Below are positions 6,797 to 15,811 of a stretch of DNA of 37,310 nt, one piece after another. The notes under the pieces are model-generated. The model was not told the origin of the DNA. It made no database searches and saw only the letters and a program-made list of their open reading frames with translations. Origin of the DNA: MGBC131033 sp910585655 (lineage in GTDB: Bacteria > Bacillota > Clostridia > Lachnospirales > Lachnospiraceae); the NCBI GenBank assembly GCA_949502025.1, contig CATBCG010000066.1, forward strand, positions 1 through 37,310, written 5' to 3'. Both the position numbers and the translations under genes were made by a program. The number at the start of each line of letters is the position of its first letter. The stretch's first letter is position 1.

Positions 6797-8286
6797 TGGA
6801 ATTCGTGCAAAATCTTCCTTTTTTTGGAATTGTTCTTGCTTTGTTTTCCGGTGTTCTCTGTTCTATTCTCAAGCGGAAATTCGCCAGAGTCGTCTGTCTG
6901 GGACTGGTGACGGCAGAACTGGTTGCTTCTTTACTCGTATTGCTGTTTGTCCTGCGGACAGGGGAAAGCTACGTTTATATGATGGGGCATTTTCCGGCTC
7001 CTTGGGGCAATGAAATCCGGGTAGGTATTTTGGAGGCATTTACTGCTGTATTTTTCTGCGTGATTATGCTGCTGTCTATTTTAGGCGGTTTAAAGCATAT
7101 CGAAGAGGATTTGGAGGAGTCGAAGGAAAACCTCTTTTATACGATGGTGTGCCTGCTGCTTAGCTCCTTGCTGGCGCTGATCTATACGAACGACCTTTTT
7201 ACCGCCTATGTGTTTGTAGAAATCAATACGATTTCCGCCTGCGGGCTGATTGTAATCAGACAGACAGGACGAAGCCTGGTAGGCGGAGTAAAATATATGA
7301 TTATGAGCCTGCTTGGTTCCGGTCTGTTTTTGATTGGGCTTTGTATGATCTATGATATTACCGGGCATCTGCTGATGTCCAACATCAAAGAATCGATCAC
7401 AGAGCTGGCGGCGACCGGAGAATATGCGGAGCCGCTGACCATTATCATTGCTCTTGTATCGGTGGGATTGGCTATCAAAAGCGCTTTGTTCCCGTTTCAT
7501 TCCTGGCTGCCGGATACGTATGGCTTTTCTACTCCGGCTTCGAGTGCGATTATGTCAAGTCTGGTTTCTAAGGGATATATCTTTCTTTTGATCAAGATCA
7601 TTTACCGGGTCATTGGATTTGATGTAATCGTTTCTAACCGTATTACGAACGTGCTGTTTGTGTTTGGATTGGCAGGTATGATCATCGGTTCCTTAAACGC
7701 TCTAAAGGAACGGGATATCCGACGGATGGTAGCGTATTCTTCTGTAGCGCAGATCGGCTATATCTATATGGGAATCGGCTTAGGAACGGTATATGGGATG
7801 GCGGCGGCACTGTTTCATATCTATTCCCATGCTTCTGGAAAGTCGCTGCTTTTTATCGCTCAGTCCGGTCTGACGGACGCCAATGGCGGGAAAAAGTCGC
7901 TTCTGGATATGAAGGGGGTCGGGTTCCGCAATAAAATTGCCGGGCTTGGGTTTGCGGTAGGCTCGCTTTCTATGGTCGGGATTCCGCTTTTTGCCGGTTT
8001 TATCAGCAAATATAATTTTGCTACCGCTTCGATGTATTCGCCTCATAAAATGCTGGCGACGTTACTGGTATTGGCGCTTAGTACGGTACTAAACGCCATG
8101 TATTTCCTGCGGACGGTGATCCGGATCTATACGCCGACCGGAGAGGCAGTCAAGCCTGCGGAATCTAAAACAGGTCCGTCCTTTGCCGCTGCCGTAGCGG
8201 TAATGGCATTGATCAACATAGCGATTGGGACATGTTCCGGTCCGATGATGGAGATGATCGAACGTGGGCTTCATATGTTTTCCTAA
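6796..8286 (+). CDS. mrpD: MrpD/NuoN-like antiporter subunit 1
   Basis: A 496-residue member of the proton-conducting membrane transporter family (MrpD, NuoL/M/N, MbhH), with about 14 transmembrane helices. The family's key charges are present: Glu142 in the TM5 motif FVFVEIN-like segment (AYVFVEINT), Lys228 in TM7 (IKSALFPFHSWLP) and Lys259 in TM8 (SLVSKGY). These lie in the two half-channels that carry protons. In gene order it occupies the MbhH/MrpD place directly after mrpC, so it is the best candidate for the classical MrpD role. Three further paralogues follow. Confidence 0.92.
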   Translation: MEFVQNLPFFGIVLALFSGVLCSILKRKFARVVCLGLVTAELVASLLVLLFVLRTGESYVYMMGHFPAPWGNEIRVGILEAFTAVFFCVIMLLSILGGLKHIEEDLEESKENLFYTMVCLLLSSLLALIYTNDLFTAYVFVEINTISACGLIVIRQTGRSLVGGVKYMIMSLLGSGLFLIGLCMIYDITGHLLMSNIKESITELAATGEYAEPLTIIIALVSVGLAIKSALFPFHSWLPDTYGFSTPASSAIMSSLVSKGYIFLLIKIIYRVIGFDVIVSNRITNVLFVFGLAGMIIGSLNALKERDIRRMVAYSSVAQIGYIYMGIGLGTVYGMAAALFHIYSHASGKSLLFIAQSGLTDANGGKKSLLDMKGVGFRNKIAGLGFAVGSLSMVGIPLFAGFISKYNFATASMYSPHKMLATLLVLALSTVLNAMYFLRTVIRIYTPTGEAVKPAESKTGPSFAAAVAVMALINIAIGTCSGPMMEMIERGLHMFS

Positions 8287-8310
8287 CAGAGAGAGCTTGA
8301 AAGGAGCATA

Positions 8311-9912
8311 GTGATAAAGATGAATACAATATGGAACGTATGGATGTCTGCCCTCATTCTCCTGCCATTAGCAGGGGGAGTCGCATTTTTATTCCTGCCG
8401 TTTCTAAAACAGAAGCGGGTCGGCAATGTGTGGCTGTGCGCAGTCTTAGTGTTGGAAACCGTTTTGGCAGCAGGCTTTGTGTTCAAGCTGTCCCAGCAGT
8501 TTGAGCTAGGGACATCGCCTTCGTTTTTGCTGCTGCAGGTTTCAGACGACAGCAAATTATTAAAAAACGAAGTGAACGGGCTTTCTTTTACCTTAAAGGC
8601 AGACGGGTTGTCGAGGTTGTTTTTGCTGTTGTTTTCCGGAATGTGGCTGTGCGCGGGGCTGTATTCGTTAGAATATATGGAGCATGAAAAGCAGACGGCG
8701 CGGTTTTATGGGTTTTTCCTGATGACGCTTTCTTCTCTGATAGGAATTGCGCTTTCTGCCAATATGCTGACGCTCTACCTGTTTTATGAAGGGATGACTC
8801 TGCTTTCTCTGCCACTGGTGCTGCATAATCAGACGCCGGAAGCAAAAAAAGCAGGCTTAAAATACCTTTTTTATTCCGTAGCAGGTGCATTTTTAGCACT
8901 TGGCGGAATGATGTTAGTCTATTACGGCGGAGAGCTTAGCCTGGACTTTATCAATAAGGGAAGGTATTATGCCATAAGCTGTCCGGTAGGAGAGGATACC
9001 TCACTGGCGGTAGGAAGGCAGGGGGCTGCAATCCTTATCGGTAGTTTTCTGATGATCGTCGGCTTTGGCACAAAGGCCGGTATGTTTCCGATGCAGTCCT
9101 GGCTGCCGACCGCGCATCCGGTAGCGCCTGCCCCGGCGAGCGCCGTATTGTCGGGCGTCATCACTAAAACGGGCGTTCTTGCCGTGATCCGTCTGATTTA
9201 TAATATCGTTGGAATAAGGATGATATTTGGAAGCTGGGTACAGTTTGCCTGGCTGGCGCTGGCGATGATAACGGTTTTTCTGGGGTCTATGTTGGCATAC
9301 AAGGAACAGAACTTAAAAAAACGTCTTGCTTTTTCGACGGTCAGCCAGGTTTCGTATATTATGTTTGGTCTGGCGACACTGAACTGGTGGGGGGTTTTGG
9401 GCGCGTTGCTGCATGTGATATTCCATTCCATGGTAAAAAATACGTTGTTCTTTTCTGCCGGTTCGATCATTCACCATACCGGAAAAACAAAAGTAGAAGA
9501 GTTAACGGGAATCGGAAAGGAAATGCCGGTAACACTCTGGTGCTTTACTTTGGTAGGGATTACGCTGGTTGGGATTCCGCCGACTTCGGCGTTTATCAGC
9601 AAATGGTTTCTGGCAAAAGGGGCGTTGAACTATACAGGTAAATTTTCCTTGTTTCCGGCGATTTTTTCCTATGGAGGACCGATCGTGCTTTTGCTTTCTG
9701 CTTTACTGACTGCCGGGTATTTGGTAACGATTTCCATGCGCGGTTTTCTGCCGGGCGCAGAATTTGATTATGCGTCCGTAAAAAAGAGAGAAGCAGGCTG
9801 GCGGATGCTGGCGCCGATGCTGGTGCTGACGACGGGGGCGGTTTTGCTTGGAATCTATGTACAGCCGCTGCTTGGTTTTCTGGAACAGTTGATTTTAATG
9901 GAGCTGATATAA
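8311..9912 (+). CDS. MrpD/NuoL-like antiporter subunit 2
   Basis: A second antiporter-like subunit, 533 residues from the GTG at 8311. An ATG at 8320 would remove three residues. AAGGAG at 8301-8306 lies 4 bases from the GTG and 13 from the ATG, so the start is uncertain. Key residues are kept: Glu160 (LYLFYEGMT), Lys255 (FGTKAGMFPMQSWLP) and Lys286 (GVITKTG). The APAPASAVLSG stretch after the TM7 motif is typical of NuoL/NuoM and formate-hydrogenlyase-type subunits rather than of strict MrpD. It probably adds a further ion-pumping unit to the membrane arm. Confidence 0.9.
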   Translation: MIKMNTIWNVWMSALILLPLAGGVAFLFLPFLKQKRVGNVWLCAVLVLETVLAAGFVFKLSQQFELGTSPSFLLLQVSDDSKLLKNEVNGLSFTLKADGLSRLFLLLFSGMWLCAGLYSLEYMEHEKQTARFYGFFLMTLSSLIGIALSANMLTLYLFYEGMTLLSLPLVLHNQTPEAKKAGLKYLFYSVAGAFLALGGMMLVYYGGELSLDFINKGRYYAISCPVGEDTSLAVGRQGAAILIGSFLMIVGFGTKAGMFPMQSWLPTAHPVAPAPASAVLSGVITKTGVLAVIRLIYNIVGIRMIFGSWVQFAWLALAMITVFLGSMLAYKEQNLKKRLAFSTVSQVSYIMFGLATLNWWGVLGALLHVIFHSMVKNTLFFSAGSIIHHTGKTKVEELTGIGKEMPVTLWCFTLVGITLVGIPPTSAFISKWFLAKGALNYTGKFSLFPAIFSYGGPIVLLLSALLTAGYLVTISMRGFLPGAEFDYASVKKREAGWRMLAPMLVLTTGAVLLGIYVQPLLGFLEQLILMELI

Positions 9913-9946
9913 CAGCGAAGTATCTTAGAGGGAAAGGAGTAACCGT

Positions 9947-11470
9947 ATGAATGCGATTTTTTTGGTGTTTCCTGTTCTGCTGCCGATTCTGTTTGGTGCG
10001 GTGCTTCCGCTGTTCCATTTTCAGAAAAAGCAGCAAAGGGAACTGTATGTAATGGCAGTAGTGATACTCAATACGCTGCTGACCTATTACCTGATCTTCC
10101 GGATGCCGGCGGAAGCCGTTTTTACGGTATTTTATTTAACAAAGAGTCTGACGGTATCGTTTCGGATGGACGGGCTTTCCAGAGTGTTTGCCGGGCTGGT
10201 GGCAGGTCTGTGGCCGTTTGCCACGCTCTTTGCCTTTGAATATATGCGGCACGAAGGCCGGGAAAATTCGTTTTTTGCTTTTTATACGATGACGTTTGGT
10301 GTGACAATGGGGATTGCCTGTTCGGCAAACCTGATGACGATGTATCTGTTTTATGAGCTGTTGACCTTAATTACTTTGCCGCTTGTCATGCACTCTATGG
10401 ATCACAAATCCATTCGCGCCGGAATCAAATATTTAAAGTATTCCATCGGCGGCGCCGCCTTTGCTTTTATGGGCTTTATTCTGTTAAATTACTATGCAGG
10501 AAGCAACCAGTTTGCAGAGGGTGGGATTTTACTGCCAAAGGGAATCAGCGCAGAGCAGACGCCGATTCTTTTGATGGCATATGTCATGATGTTTTTTGGG
10601 TTTGGCGTAAAAGCAGCCGTATTTCCGTTCCATGGCTGGCTGCCAAGCGCTTCTGTAGCGCCTACTCCGGTGACGGCTCTGCTGCACGCGGTAGCAGTCG
10701 TTAAATCAGGCGTATTTGCCATTATGCGCGTGACCTTTTATTCCTTTGGCTCGCGTTTTTTGATCGGTACGTGGGCGCAGTATATCCCGTTGGGCTTTGC
10801 GATTGCGACGATTGTATACGGCTCGGCAATGGCAGTGCGGGAACAGCATATCAAGCGGCGTCTGGCTTATTCGACGGTCAGTAACCTGTCCTATATTCTC
10901 TTTGGGGTAACGCTGATGACGCCTGCCGGGCTGGCAGCCGGGCTGCTGCATATGATCTTTCATGGTGTCATGAAGATTGCTTTGTTTTTCTGTGCAGGCG
11001 CGATCATGCACCAAACTAAGAGCGAATATATCTATGAGATAAACGGCTATGGAAAGCAGATGAAAAAGGTGTTTGCCGTCTTTTTAGTAGCGTCGCTTTC
11101 GCTGGTAGGCGTGCCGCCGCTGGCAGGATTTGCCAGCAAATGGTGGCTGGCGGCTGCCGGAGTGGCTGGCGGAATTTCCTATGCCAGCAGCCAGACCGGA
11201 AGAGTCTTGGCTTATCTGGGAGTAGGAGCGCTTTTGTTATCGGCGCTGCTGACGGCAATTTATCTGTTTACCATTTTGATTCGGGCATATTTCCCAAGTT
11301 TTGTGACGGCAGACGGGAAAGAGGAAAAAAGCGCCGGCAAAACGATTGTGTCGGATCCGAATTGGTATATGATCCTGCCGCTCGTCCTGTTTGCGGTGGC
11401 AGTCGTGGCATTTGGGCTTGGGCAGAAGGAGTTTTATGACTTATTCTGCCGGATTACACAAGGCTTATAA
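9947..11470 (+). CDS. MrpD/NuoL-like antiporter subunit 3
   Basis: A third antiporter-like subunit of 507 residues. The proton-path residues are conserved: Glu137 (MYLFYELLT), Lys222 (FGVKAAVFPFHGWLP) and Lys253 (VVKSGVFAIM). The sequence after TM7 (SASVAPTPVTALLHAVAVVKSG) is more NuoL/MrpA-like than in its neighbours. This suggests it may take the place of the N-terminal antiporter half of MrpA, which is otherwise missing from the operon. That is an inference from a short motif. The start at 9947 has a good AAAGGAG upstream. It lies 34 bases after subunit 2 and 21 before subunit 4. Confidence 0.9.
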   Translation: MNAIFLVFPVLLPILFGAVLPLFHFQKKQQRELYVMAVVILNTLLTYYLIFRMPAEAVFTVFYLTKSLTVSFRMDGLSRVFAGLVAGLWPFATLFAFEYMRHEGRENSFFAFYTMTFGVTMGIACSANLMTMYLFYELLTLITLPLVMHSMDHKSIRAGIKYLKYSIGGAAFAFMGFILLNYYAGSNQFAEGGILLPKGISAEQTPILLMAYVMMFFGFGVKAAVFPFHGWLPSASVAPTPVTALLHAVAVVKSGVFAIMRVTFYSFGSRFLIGTWAQYIPLGFAIATIVYGSAMAVREQHIKRRLAYSTVSNLSYILFGVTLMTPAGLAAGLLHMIFHGVMKIALFFCAGAIMHQTKSEYIYEINGYGKQMKKVFAVFLVASLSLVGVPPLAGFASKWWLAAAGVAGGISYASSQTGRVLAYLGVGALLLSALLTAIYLFTILIRAYFPSFVTADGKEEKSAGKTIVSDPNWYMILPLVLFAVAVVAFGLGQKEFYDLFCRITQGL

Positions 11471-11491
11471 GCAGAAAGGAGAGTGTGTGGG

Positions 11492-13615
11492 ATGAATGGA
11501 TCGATATGGCTGCCTGTTCTGGTATTCCTGCCGATTGTCGGAGCCTTTGCCGTTTATCTGGCGGGACGGAAAAACAAGATGCTTCGGGATTATCTGGCGG
11601 ATGCGGTAGTGATCGCGGAATGCCTCCTGGCGTTTGTCCTTTTTGTCTGTCTGCCAAAAGACGAAAGCCTAACGTTTGTACTGCCGGAATTCTGTGTGCG
11701 CGGCCTGTATTTAGAACTGGACGGTTTCCGTTCGCTGTATGTGTTAGTGGCTTCTTTTATGTGGATGATGACCACGATTTTTACCAGAGAATATATGGCG
11801 CATTACCGAAACCGGAACCGTTATTACCTGTTTACGTTGCTGACGCTTGGAGCAACGGTAGGGGTGTTTTTGTCCTCTGATTTATATACGACTTTTATCT
11901 TTTTTGAAATCATGTCCTTTACCTCTTATGTCTGGGTAGCACAGGAGGAAAACAAAGGTGCGCTTCGTGCTGCAGATACGTACCTGGCGGTAGCCGTGAT
12001 CGGCGGGCTGGTGATGTTAATGGGCATTTTCCTTTTGGAACATCTGACAGGAACTTTGAATATGGCAGAGCTGTATACGCTGCTGTCTGGTGAAGAGCAG
12101 GCGATTTCTGCCGAAAACAGACCGATCTTGTATACTGCGGGTGCATGTATGCTGTTTGGCTTTGGCGCCAAGGCAGGTATGTTTCCGCTGCATATCTGGC
12201 TCCCGAAGGCGCATCCGGTGGCTCCGGCTCCGGCAAGTGCGCTGCTGTCGGGTATCCTGACCAAATCGGGCGTCTATGGGATCCTGGTGCTAAGTTGTGT
12301 AGTATTTTCTCATGACCCGGCATGGGGCTATGTGATTTTGCTGCTTGGCGTAATCACGATGTTTGGCGGAGCGCTCTTAGCGTTGTTTTCCCTTGATTTA
12401 AAGCGGACGCTGGCTTGCTCTTCGATGTCTCAGATCGGTTTTATTTTAGTAGGAGTCGGGATGTCCGGTCTGTTGGGTCATGAAGGCGCGCTGGCGCTGC
12501 GGGGAACGGTGCTGCATATGGTCAACCATTCTCTGATTAAGCTGGTGCTGTTTTTGGTAGCCGGAGTAGTGGTGATGAATCTGCACAAGCTGGATCTCAA
12601 CGCGATTCGAGGTTTTGGCCGCAACAAACCGCTGTTGCAGTTTGCCTTTTTGATGGGGGCGCTCGGTATCGGTGGAATTCCGCTTTGGAATGGCTATATC
12701 AGTAAAACTCTGCTGCATGAGAGCATTGTCGAGTATACGGAGCTTTTGGCAGAAGGCGGGCATGGTCTTTCCGAGCTGGCATGTTCTCTGACTTCGGTTT
12801 CCTTTATGAAGGGAATTGAGTGGATCTTCCTTCTGACCGGAGGAATGACGGTCGCGTATATGCTAAAGCTCTATATTGCGCTGTTTGTAGAAAAGCAGGA
12901 ATCGTCAGAGAAAACCGCTTTTAAAACGACAGGTCGATATATGGATCTGCAAAGCACGATCGCGATTGTCGTTCCGGCAGCCCTGCTTCCGATTATGGGA
13001 TTACTGCCAAATGTGATCATGGATTCCCTGGCTGACCGTTCGGTAGGATTTTTGCACGGGGGAGCGACAGAACACGCCGTCTCTTATTTTTCCCTGACGA
13101 ATTTAAAGGGCGGAGCAATCTCTATTGGAATCGGGATCGTTCTTTACCTGGTAGTAGTCCGGCTGCTGCTGATGGAAAAAAGAAAGGATGGCGTCCGGGT
13201 TTATGTAGACCGTTGGCCATCCTGGCTGGATTTGGAGAATGTCATTTATCGTCCGTTGCTGCTGCACTTTCTACCGTTTGTCTGTTCCCTTGTTTGCCGT
13301 ATCCTGGAACGTCTGATGGACGGAACGTTGTGGCTGTTGCAGCGCTTTGTGTTCCATCCAATCCATCCGTTAAAACCGGTAGTGGGAACCAAGACAACGT
13401 ATATTCTTGGCAGCATGGCGGACGCCATTGAAAATGCTCTTAACCGCAGTATTTTCCGCAAGCATCCAAAACGGATCGACTTTGTATACTGGCTGGCAGA
13501 GCGGGAACGCGACGTCAAGCAGCTCGACCGGATTATTTCCAGAAGTATTTCCTTTGGGCTGATGATGTTTGCCCTGGGGCTGTGTCTGACGATTGCCTAT
13601 TTGCTGTTAGGGTAG
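11492..13615 (+). CDS. Long MrpD/NuoL-like antiporter subunit 4
   Basis: A 707-residue antiporter-like subunit, clearly longer than the other three. The core carries Glu139 (FIFFEIMSF), Lys227 (FGAKAGMFPLHIWLP) and Lys258 (ILTKSG). After the usual end of the family core (about residue 465) there are some 240 extra residues, with hydrophobic segments near 482-500, 540-560 and 680-705. The segment between them, rich in Trp, Leu and Arg, could form an amphipathic helix along the membrane, loosely like the lateral helix of NuoL. That resemblance is speculative. AAGGAG at 11476-11481 sits 10 bases before the ATG at 11492; the in-frame GTG at 11483 overlaps it and is rejected. The stop overlaps the stop of the opposing kinase gene. 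Confidence 0.9.
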   Translation: MNGSIWLPVLVFLPIVGAFAVYLAGRKNKMLRDYLADAVVIAECLLAFVLFVCLPKDESLTFVLPEFCVRGLYLELDGFRSLYVLVASFMWMMTTIFTREYMAHYRNRNRYYLFTLLTLGATVGVFLSSDLYTTFIFFEIMSFTSYVWVAQEENKGALRAADTYLAVAVIGGLVMLMGIFLLEHLTGTLNMAELYTLLSGEEQAISAENRPILYTAGACMLFGFGAKAGMFPLHIWLPKAHPVAPAPASALLSGILTKSGVYGILVLSCVVFSHDPAWGYVILLLGVITMFGGALLALFSLDLKRTLACSSMSQIGFILVGVGMSGLLGHEGALALRGTVLHMVNHSLIKLVLFLVAGVVVMNLHKLDLNAIRGFGRNKPLLQFAFLMGALGIGGIPLWNGYISKTLLHESIVEYTELLAEGGHGLSELACSLTSVSFMKGIEWIFLLTGGMTVAYMLKLYIALFVEKQESSEKTAFKTTGRYMDLQSTIAIVVPAALLPIMGLLPNVIMDSLADRSVGFLHGGATEHAVSYFSLTNLKGGAISIGIGIVLYLVVVRLLLMEKRKDGVRVYVDRWPSWLDLENVIYRPLLLHFLPFVCSLVCRILERLMDGTLWLLQRFVFHPIHPLKPVVGTKTTYILGSMADAIENALNRSIFRKHPKRIDFVYWLAERERDVKQLDRIISRSISFGLMMFALGLCLTIAYLLLG

Positions 13616-15751
13616 CATATGATATTTGTGTATCGTTTTTACAATCGTTTCCAATAAGAGAGGGACGTCTACCGGCTTTGTCAGGTGGGCGTCCATTCCG
13701 CTTTCCAGGGATTTGTGGATATCGCTTTCGTAGGCATCAGCGGACAGCGCGATAATCGGAAGACGGGAGAGCGCCGGGTCGCCAAGGGCGCGGATCGCTC
13801 TTGTAGCTTCTCTGCCGTCCATAACCGGCATTTGGATATCCATTAAAATCAAAGCGTATTCTCCCGGTGAGGAACGGCGAATTTTATCAACGGCAATGCT
13901 GCCGTTTACCGCATGCTCTACAGAGAAGCCCAATCCTCGTAATATTTCCGTTTCAATTTCCGAGTTGATTTCATTGTCTTCAACTAAAAGAATTTTCTTA
14001 TTCATCAGCCAAAAAATAACATCTTCGGAGTATCCGGAAAACGAATGAGGGTGATTTTGCACGCGAAAACGAAGCGTTACCGTAAAGGTACTGCCTACCC
14101 CTTCGGCGCTGCTCGCCTTAATCGTCCCGCCCATTCGATCGATGATATTTTTAGCGATGGTCAGCCCTAAGCCAGTACCATGAATCCCGCTTAGTGTCGT
14201 ATTTTTCTCTCGCTCGAACGGTTCAAAAACATGGTCTAAAAACTCCTGGCTCATCCCAATCCCGGTATCTTTGATCGTAAAAGTATAGACTGCGGAGTCG
14301 TTCGGAAGACTGTCAGGCTCTGTAACCGACATCGCTACATGCCCGCCTTCGTGGGTATAGGTAATGGCGTTTTGCAGGATATAGGAAAGTGCCTGTTTGA
14401 GTTTTTCCGCATCACAATAAACGCTGCAATGCTGCAAGTTGGCTGTGTTCATAGAAAGCTGCACGTCTTTGTCCGTAGCCCTTGCCAACATAGTATCGTA
14501 GAGTTCCTGCATAATATCGCACAGATTGTATTCGGTTTCTTCTATTTTGGTATCGTTGGCTTCGCTCCAGGAGATTTCCAATACCTTTTCAATCAATTCC
14601 AATAACTGTCTGCTGGACACTTCGATTTTATGAAGATAGGAGAGGAGCGCGTCCTCGTCGTTCTGACAGGTTTTTGCCAAAGCCGTATAGCCCAGGATAG
14701 CGTTTAGCGGAGTCCGCATATCATGGGACATATTGGAAAGAAAGGTGTTTTTTGCCATAATGGCAAGATTGGCATGGCTGAGCGCTTCTTCTAAAAGCTG
14801 ATTTTGCTCCATCTCACGCTGGACTTCCTCGTCTACCCGGCGGTAGCCCAATACGACCTGAGAAATATGTTCCTTGCTTCCGACATTGACAACTCGAAGC
14901 TGTAAGTATTGCAGACGCTTTTCATGGAAGATGCGATAATTGATGTAGTAGGTCTTGCGGTTTTTTAGTTTTTTACGGATATAATCCGGTGAAGTAGCGT
15001 GAAGCAAAGCCTCCCGATCCTCGGAATGAACCCACGTTTTTACATAGTCGGAGGTATACCAAAGAAAACTACGTTCCTGGAACTTTTCTCCAAACTGATG
15101 CTTGGTACGGCTGCTCAAACGATACGGCAGAATATTGTCGGTATCCAAATCGGCGTAGAGAATAGATTCATAATTGACGCTTAATCCTTCGATTACCTCT
15201 AAGCGGCGCAGATATTCCTGGTTAATCAGGCTTCGTTCCTGATCGTATTGTTCAATCAGGTTCTGGAACCGCTCTTCTTTTTGCGCCAGACGGTTCCTTT
15301 TTTCTGTGGCATCGCTGATAAAGACATAAAAAATATCTCCGGCGTCGCTGTGGATAAAATGCCCGTGATCCTCCACCCAGCCGATAGAGCCATCCCGGCG
15401 GATAATACGATACTCTACATAATCCAAATCGTATTGGCTTTCGGCTACCTGCTTGGCAATGCTGATCTCGACCGCCTTCAAATCATCCGGATGTACGATT
15501 CCCTGAAAGGAATTACCGGTCCAAGAGCGGAATTCAGCAAGGTCAGCGCACTGAAAAATCCGAAGCAGGGCAAGGTTGGCGTAAATAATTTCCTCCTTCC
15601 CGTCCGCATGGTAAATCAAAAAACCGCCTGGCATCTCGTCCATAAATTTGCGGATTTCCGCAGCCATTTGGAGCGCTTGCTCCTGGTTTTTTGTATGCAA
15701 TGATGTAAAAATATGTTCCACCAGGTTATGGTTTAGTTCATGTTCCTGCAT
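13607..15751 (-). CDS. Soluble PAS hybrid histidine kinase with receiver domain
   Basis: A 714-residue hybrid sensor kinase with no transmembrane segment, so it should sense a cytoplasmic signal. Residues about 30-155 form a PAS/PAC domain (GGFLIYHADGKEEIIYANLA, then DGSIGWVEDHGHF). A second PAS-like region spans about 180-310, followed by a short coiled-coil. HisKA is around FLSNMSHDMRTPLNA with phospho-acceptor His343. The HATPase domain carries the N-box Asn461, DTGIGM (495-500) and GTGLGL (about 525-530). The receiver domain has EDNE (591-594), acceptor Asp638 (LILMDIQMP) and Lys692 (KPVD). No HPt domain or separate regulator is present, so the output partner must be encoded elsewhere. 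GGGGAG lies upstream of the start. It is 60 bases downstream of the DUF5050 gene on the same strand. Confidence 0.93.
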   Translation of the reverse strand: MQEHELNHNLVEHIFTSLHTKNQEQALQMAAEIRKFMDEMPGGFLIYHADGKEEIIYANLALLRIFQCADLAEFRSWTGNSFQGIVHPDDLKAVEISIAKQVAESQYDLDYVEYRIIRRDGSIGWVEDHGHFIHSDAGDIFYVFISDATEKRNRLAQKEERFQNLIEQYDQERSLINQEYLRRLEVIEGLSVNYESILYADLDTDNILPYRLSSRTKHQFGEKFQERSFLWYTSDYVKTWVHSEDREALLHATSPDYIRKKLKNRKTYYINYRIFHEKRLQYLQLRVVNVGSKEHISQVVLGYRRVDEEVQREMEQNQLLEEALSHANLAIMAKNTFLSNMSHDMRTPLNAILGYTALAKTCQNDEDALLSYLHKIEVSSRQLLELIEKVLEISWSEANDTKIEETEYNLCDIMQELYDTMLARATDKDVQLSMNTANLQHCSVYCDAEKLKQALSYILQNAITYTHEGGHVAMSVTEPDSLPNDSAVYTFTIKDTGIGMSQEFLDHVFEPFEREKNTTLSGIHGTGLGLTIAKNIIDRMGGTIKASSAEGVGSTFTVTLRFRVQNHPHSFSGYSEDVIFWLMNKKILLVEDNEINSEIETEILRGLGFSVEHAVNGSIAVDKIRRSSPGEYALILMDIQMPVMDGREATRAIRALGDPALSRLPIIALSADAYESDIHKSLESGMDAHLTKPVDVPLLLETIVKTIHKYHMLP

Positions 15752-15811
15752 CCCGTTCTCCCCACTTCTATTTTTATTTCTTTTTTTAAATTTGATATTC
15801 TGACTGACGTT

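Noticed and set aside
7090..7500. 136-residue minus-strand frame inside an antiporter gene
   Set aside because: It is an antisense shadow, rich in Gln, His and Arg as expected from the reverse of membrane-protein codons.
11485..11880. 131-residue frame overlapping the fourth antiporter
   Set aside because: It is a +2 frame shadow; the main frame has conserved helices and Glu/Lys residues throughout.
3883..13615. Energy-converting hydrogenase or complex I operon
   Set aside because: No NuoB/C/D/H/I-like or hydrogenase catalytic gene is present; the operon ends at a convergent kinase.
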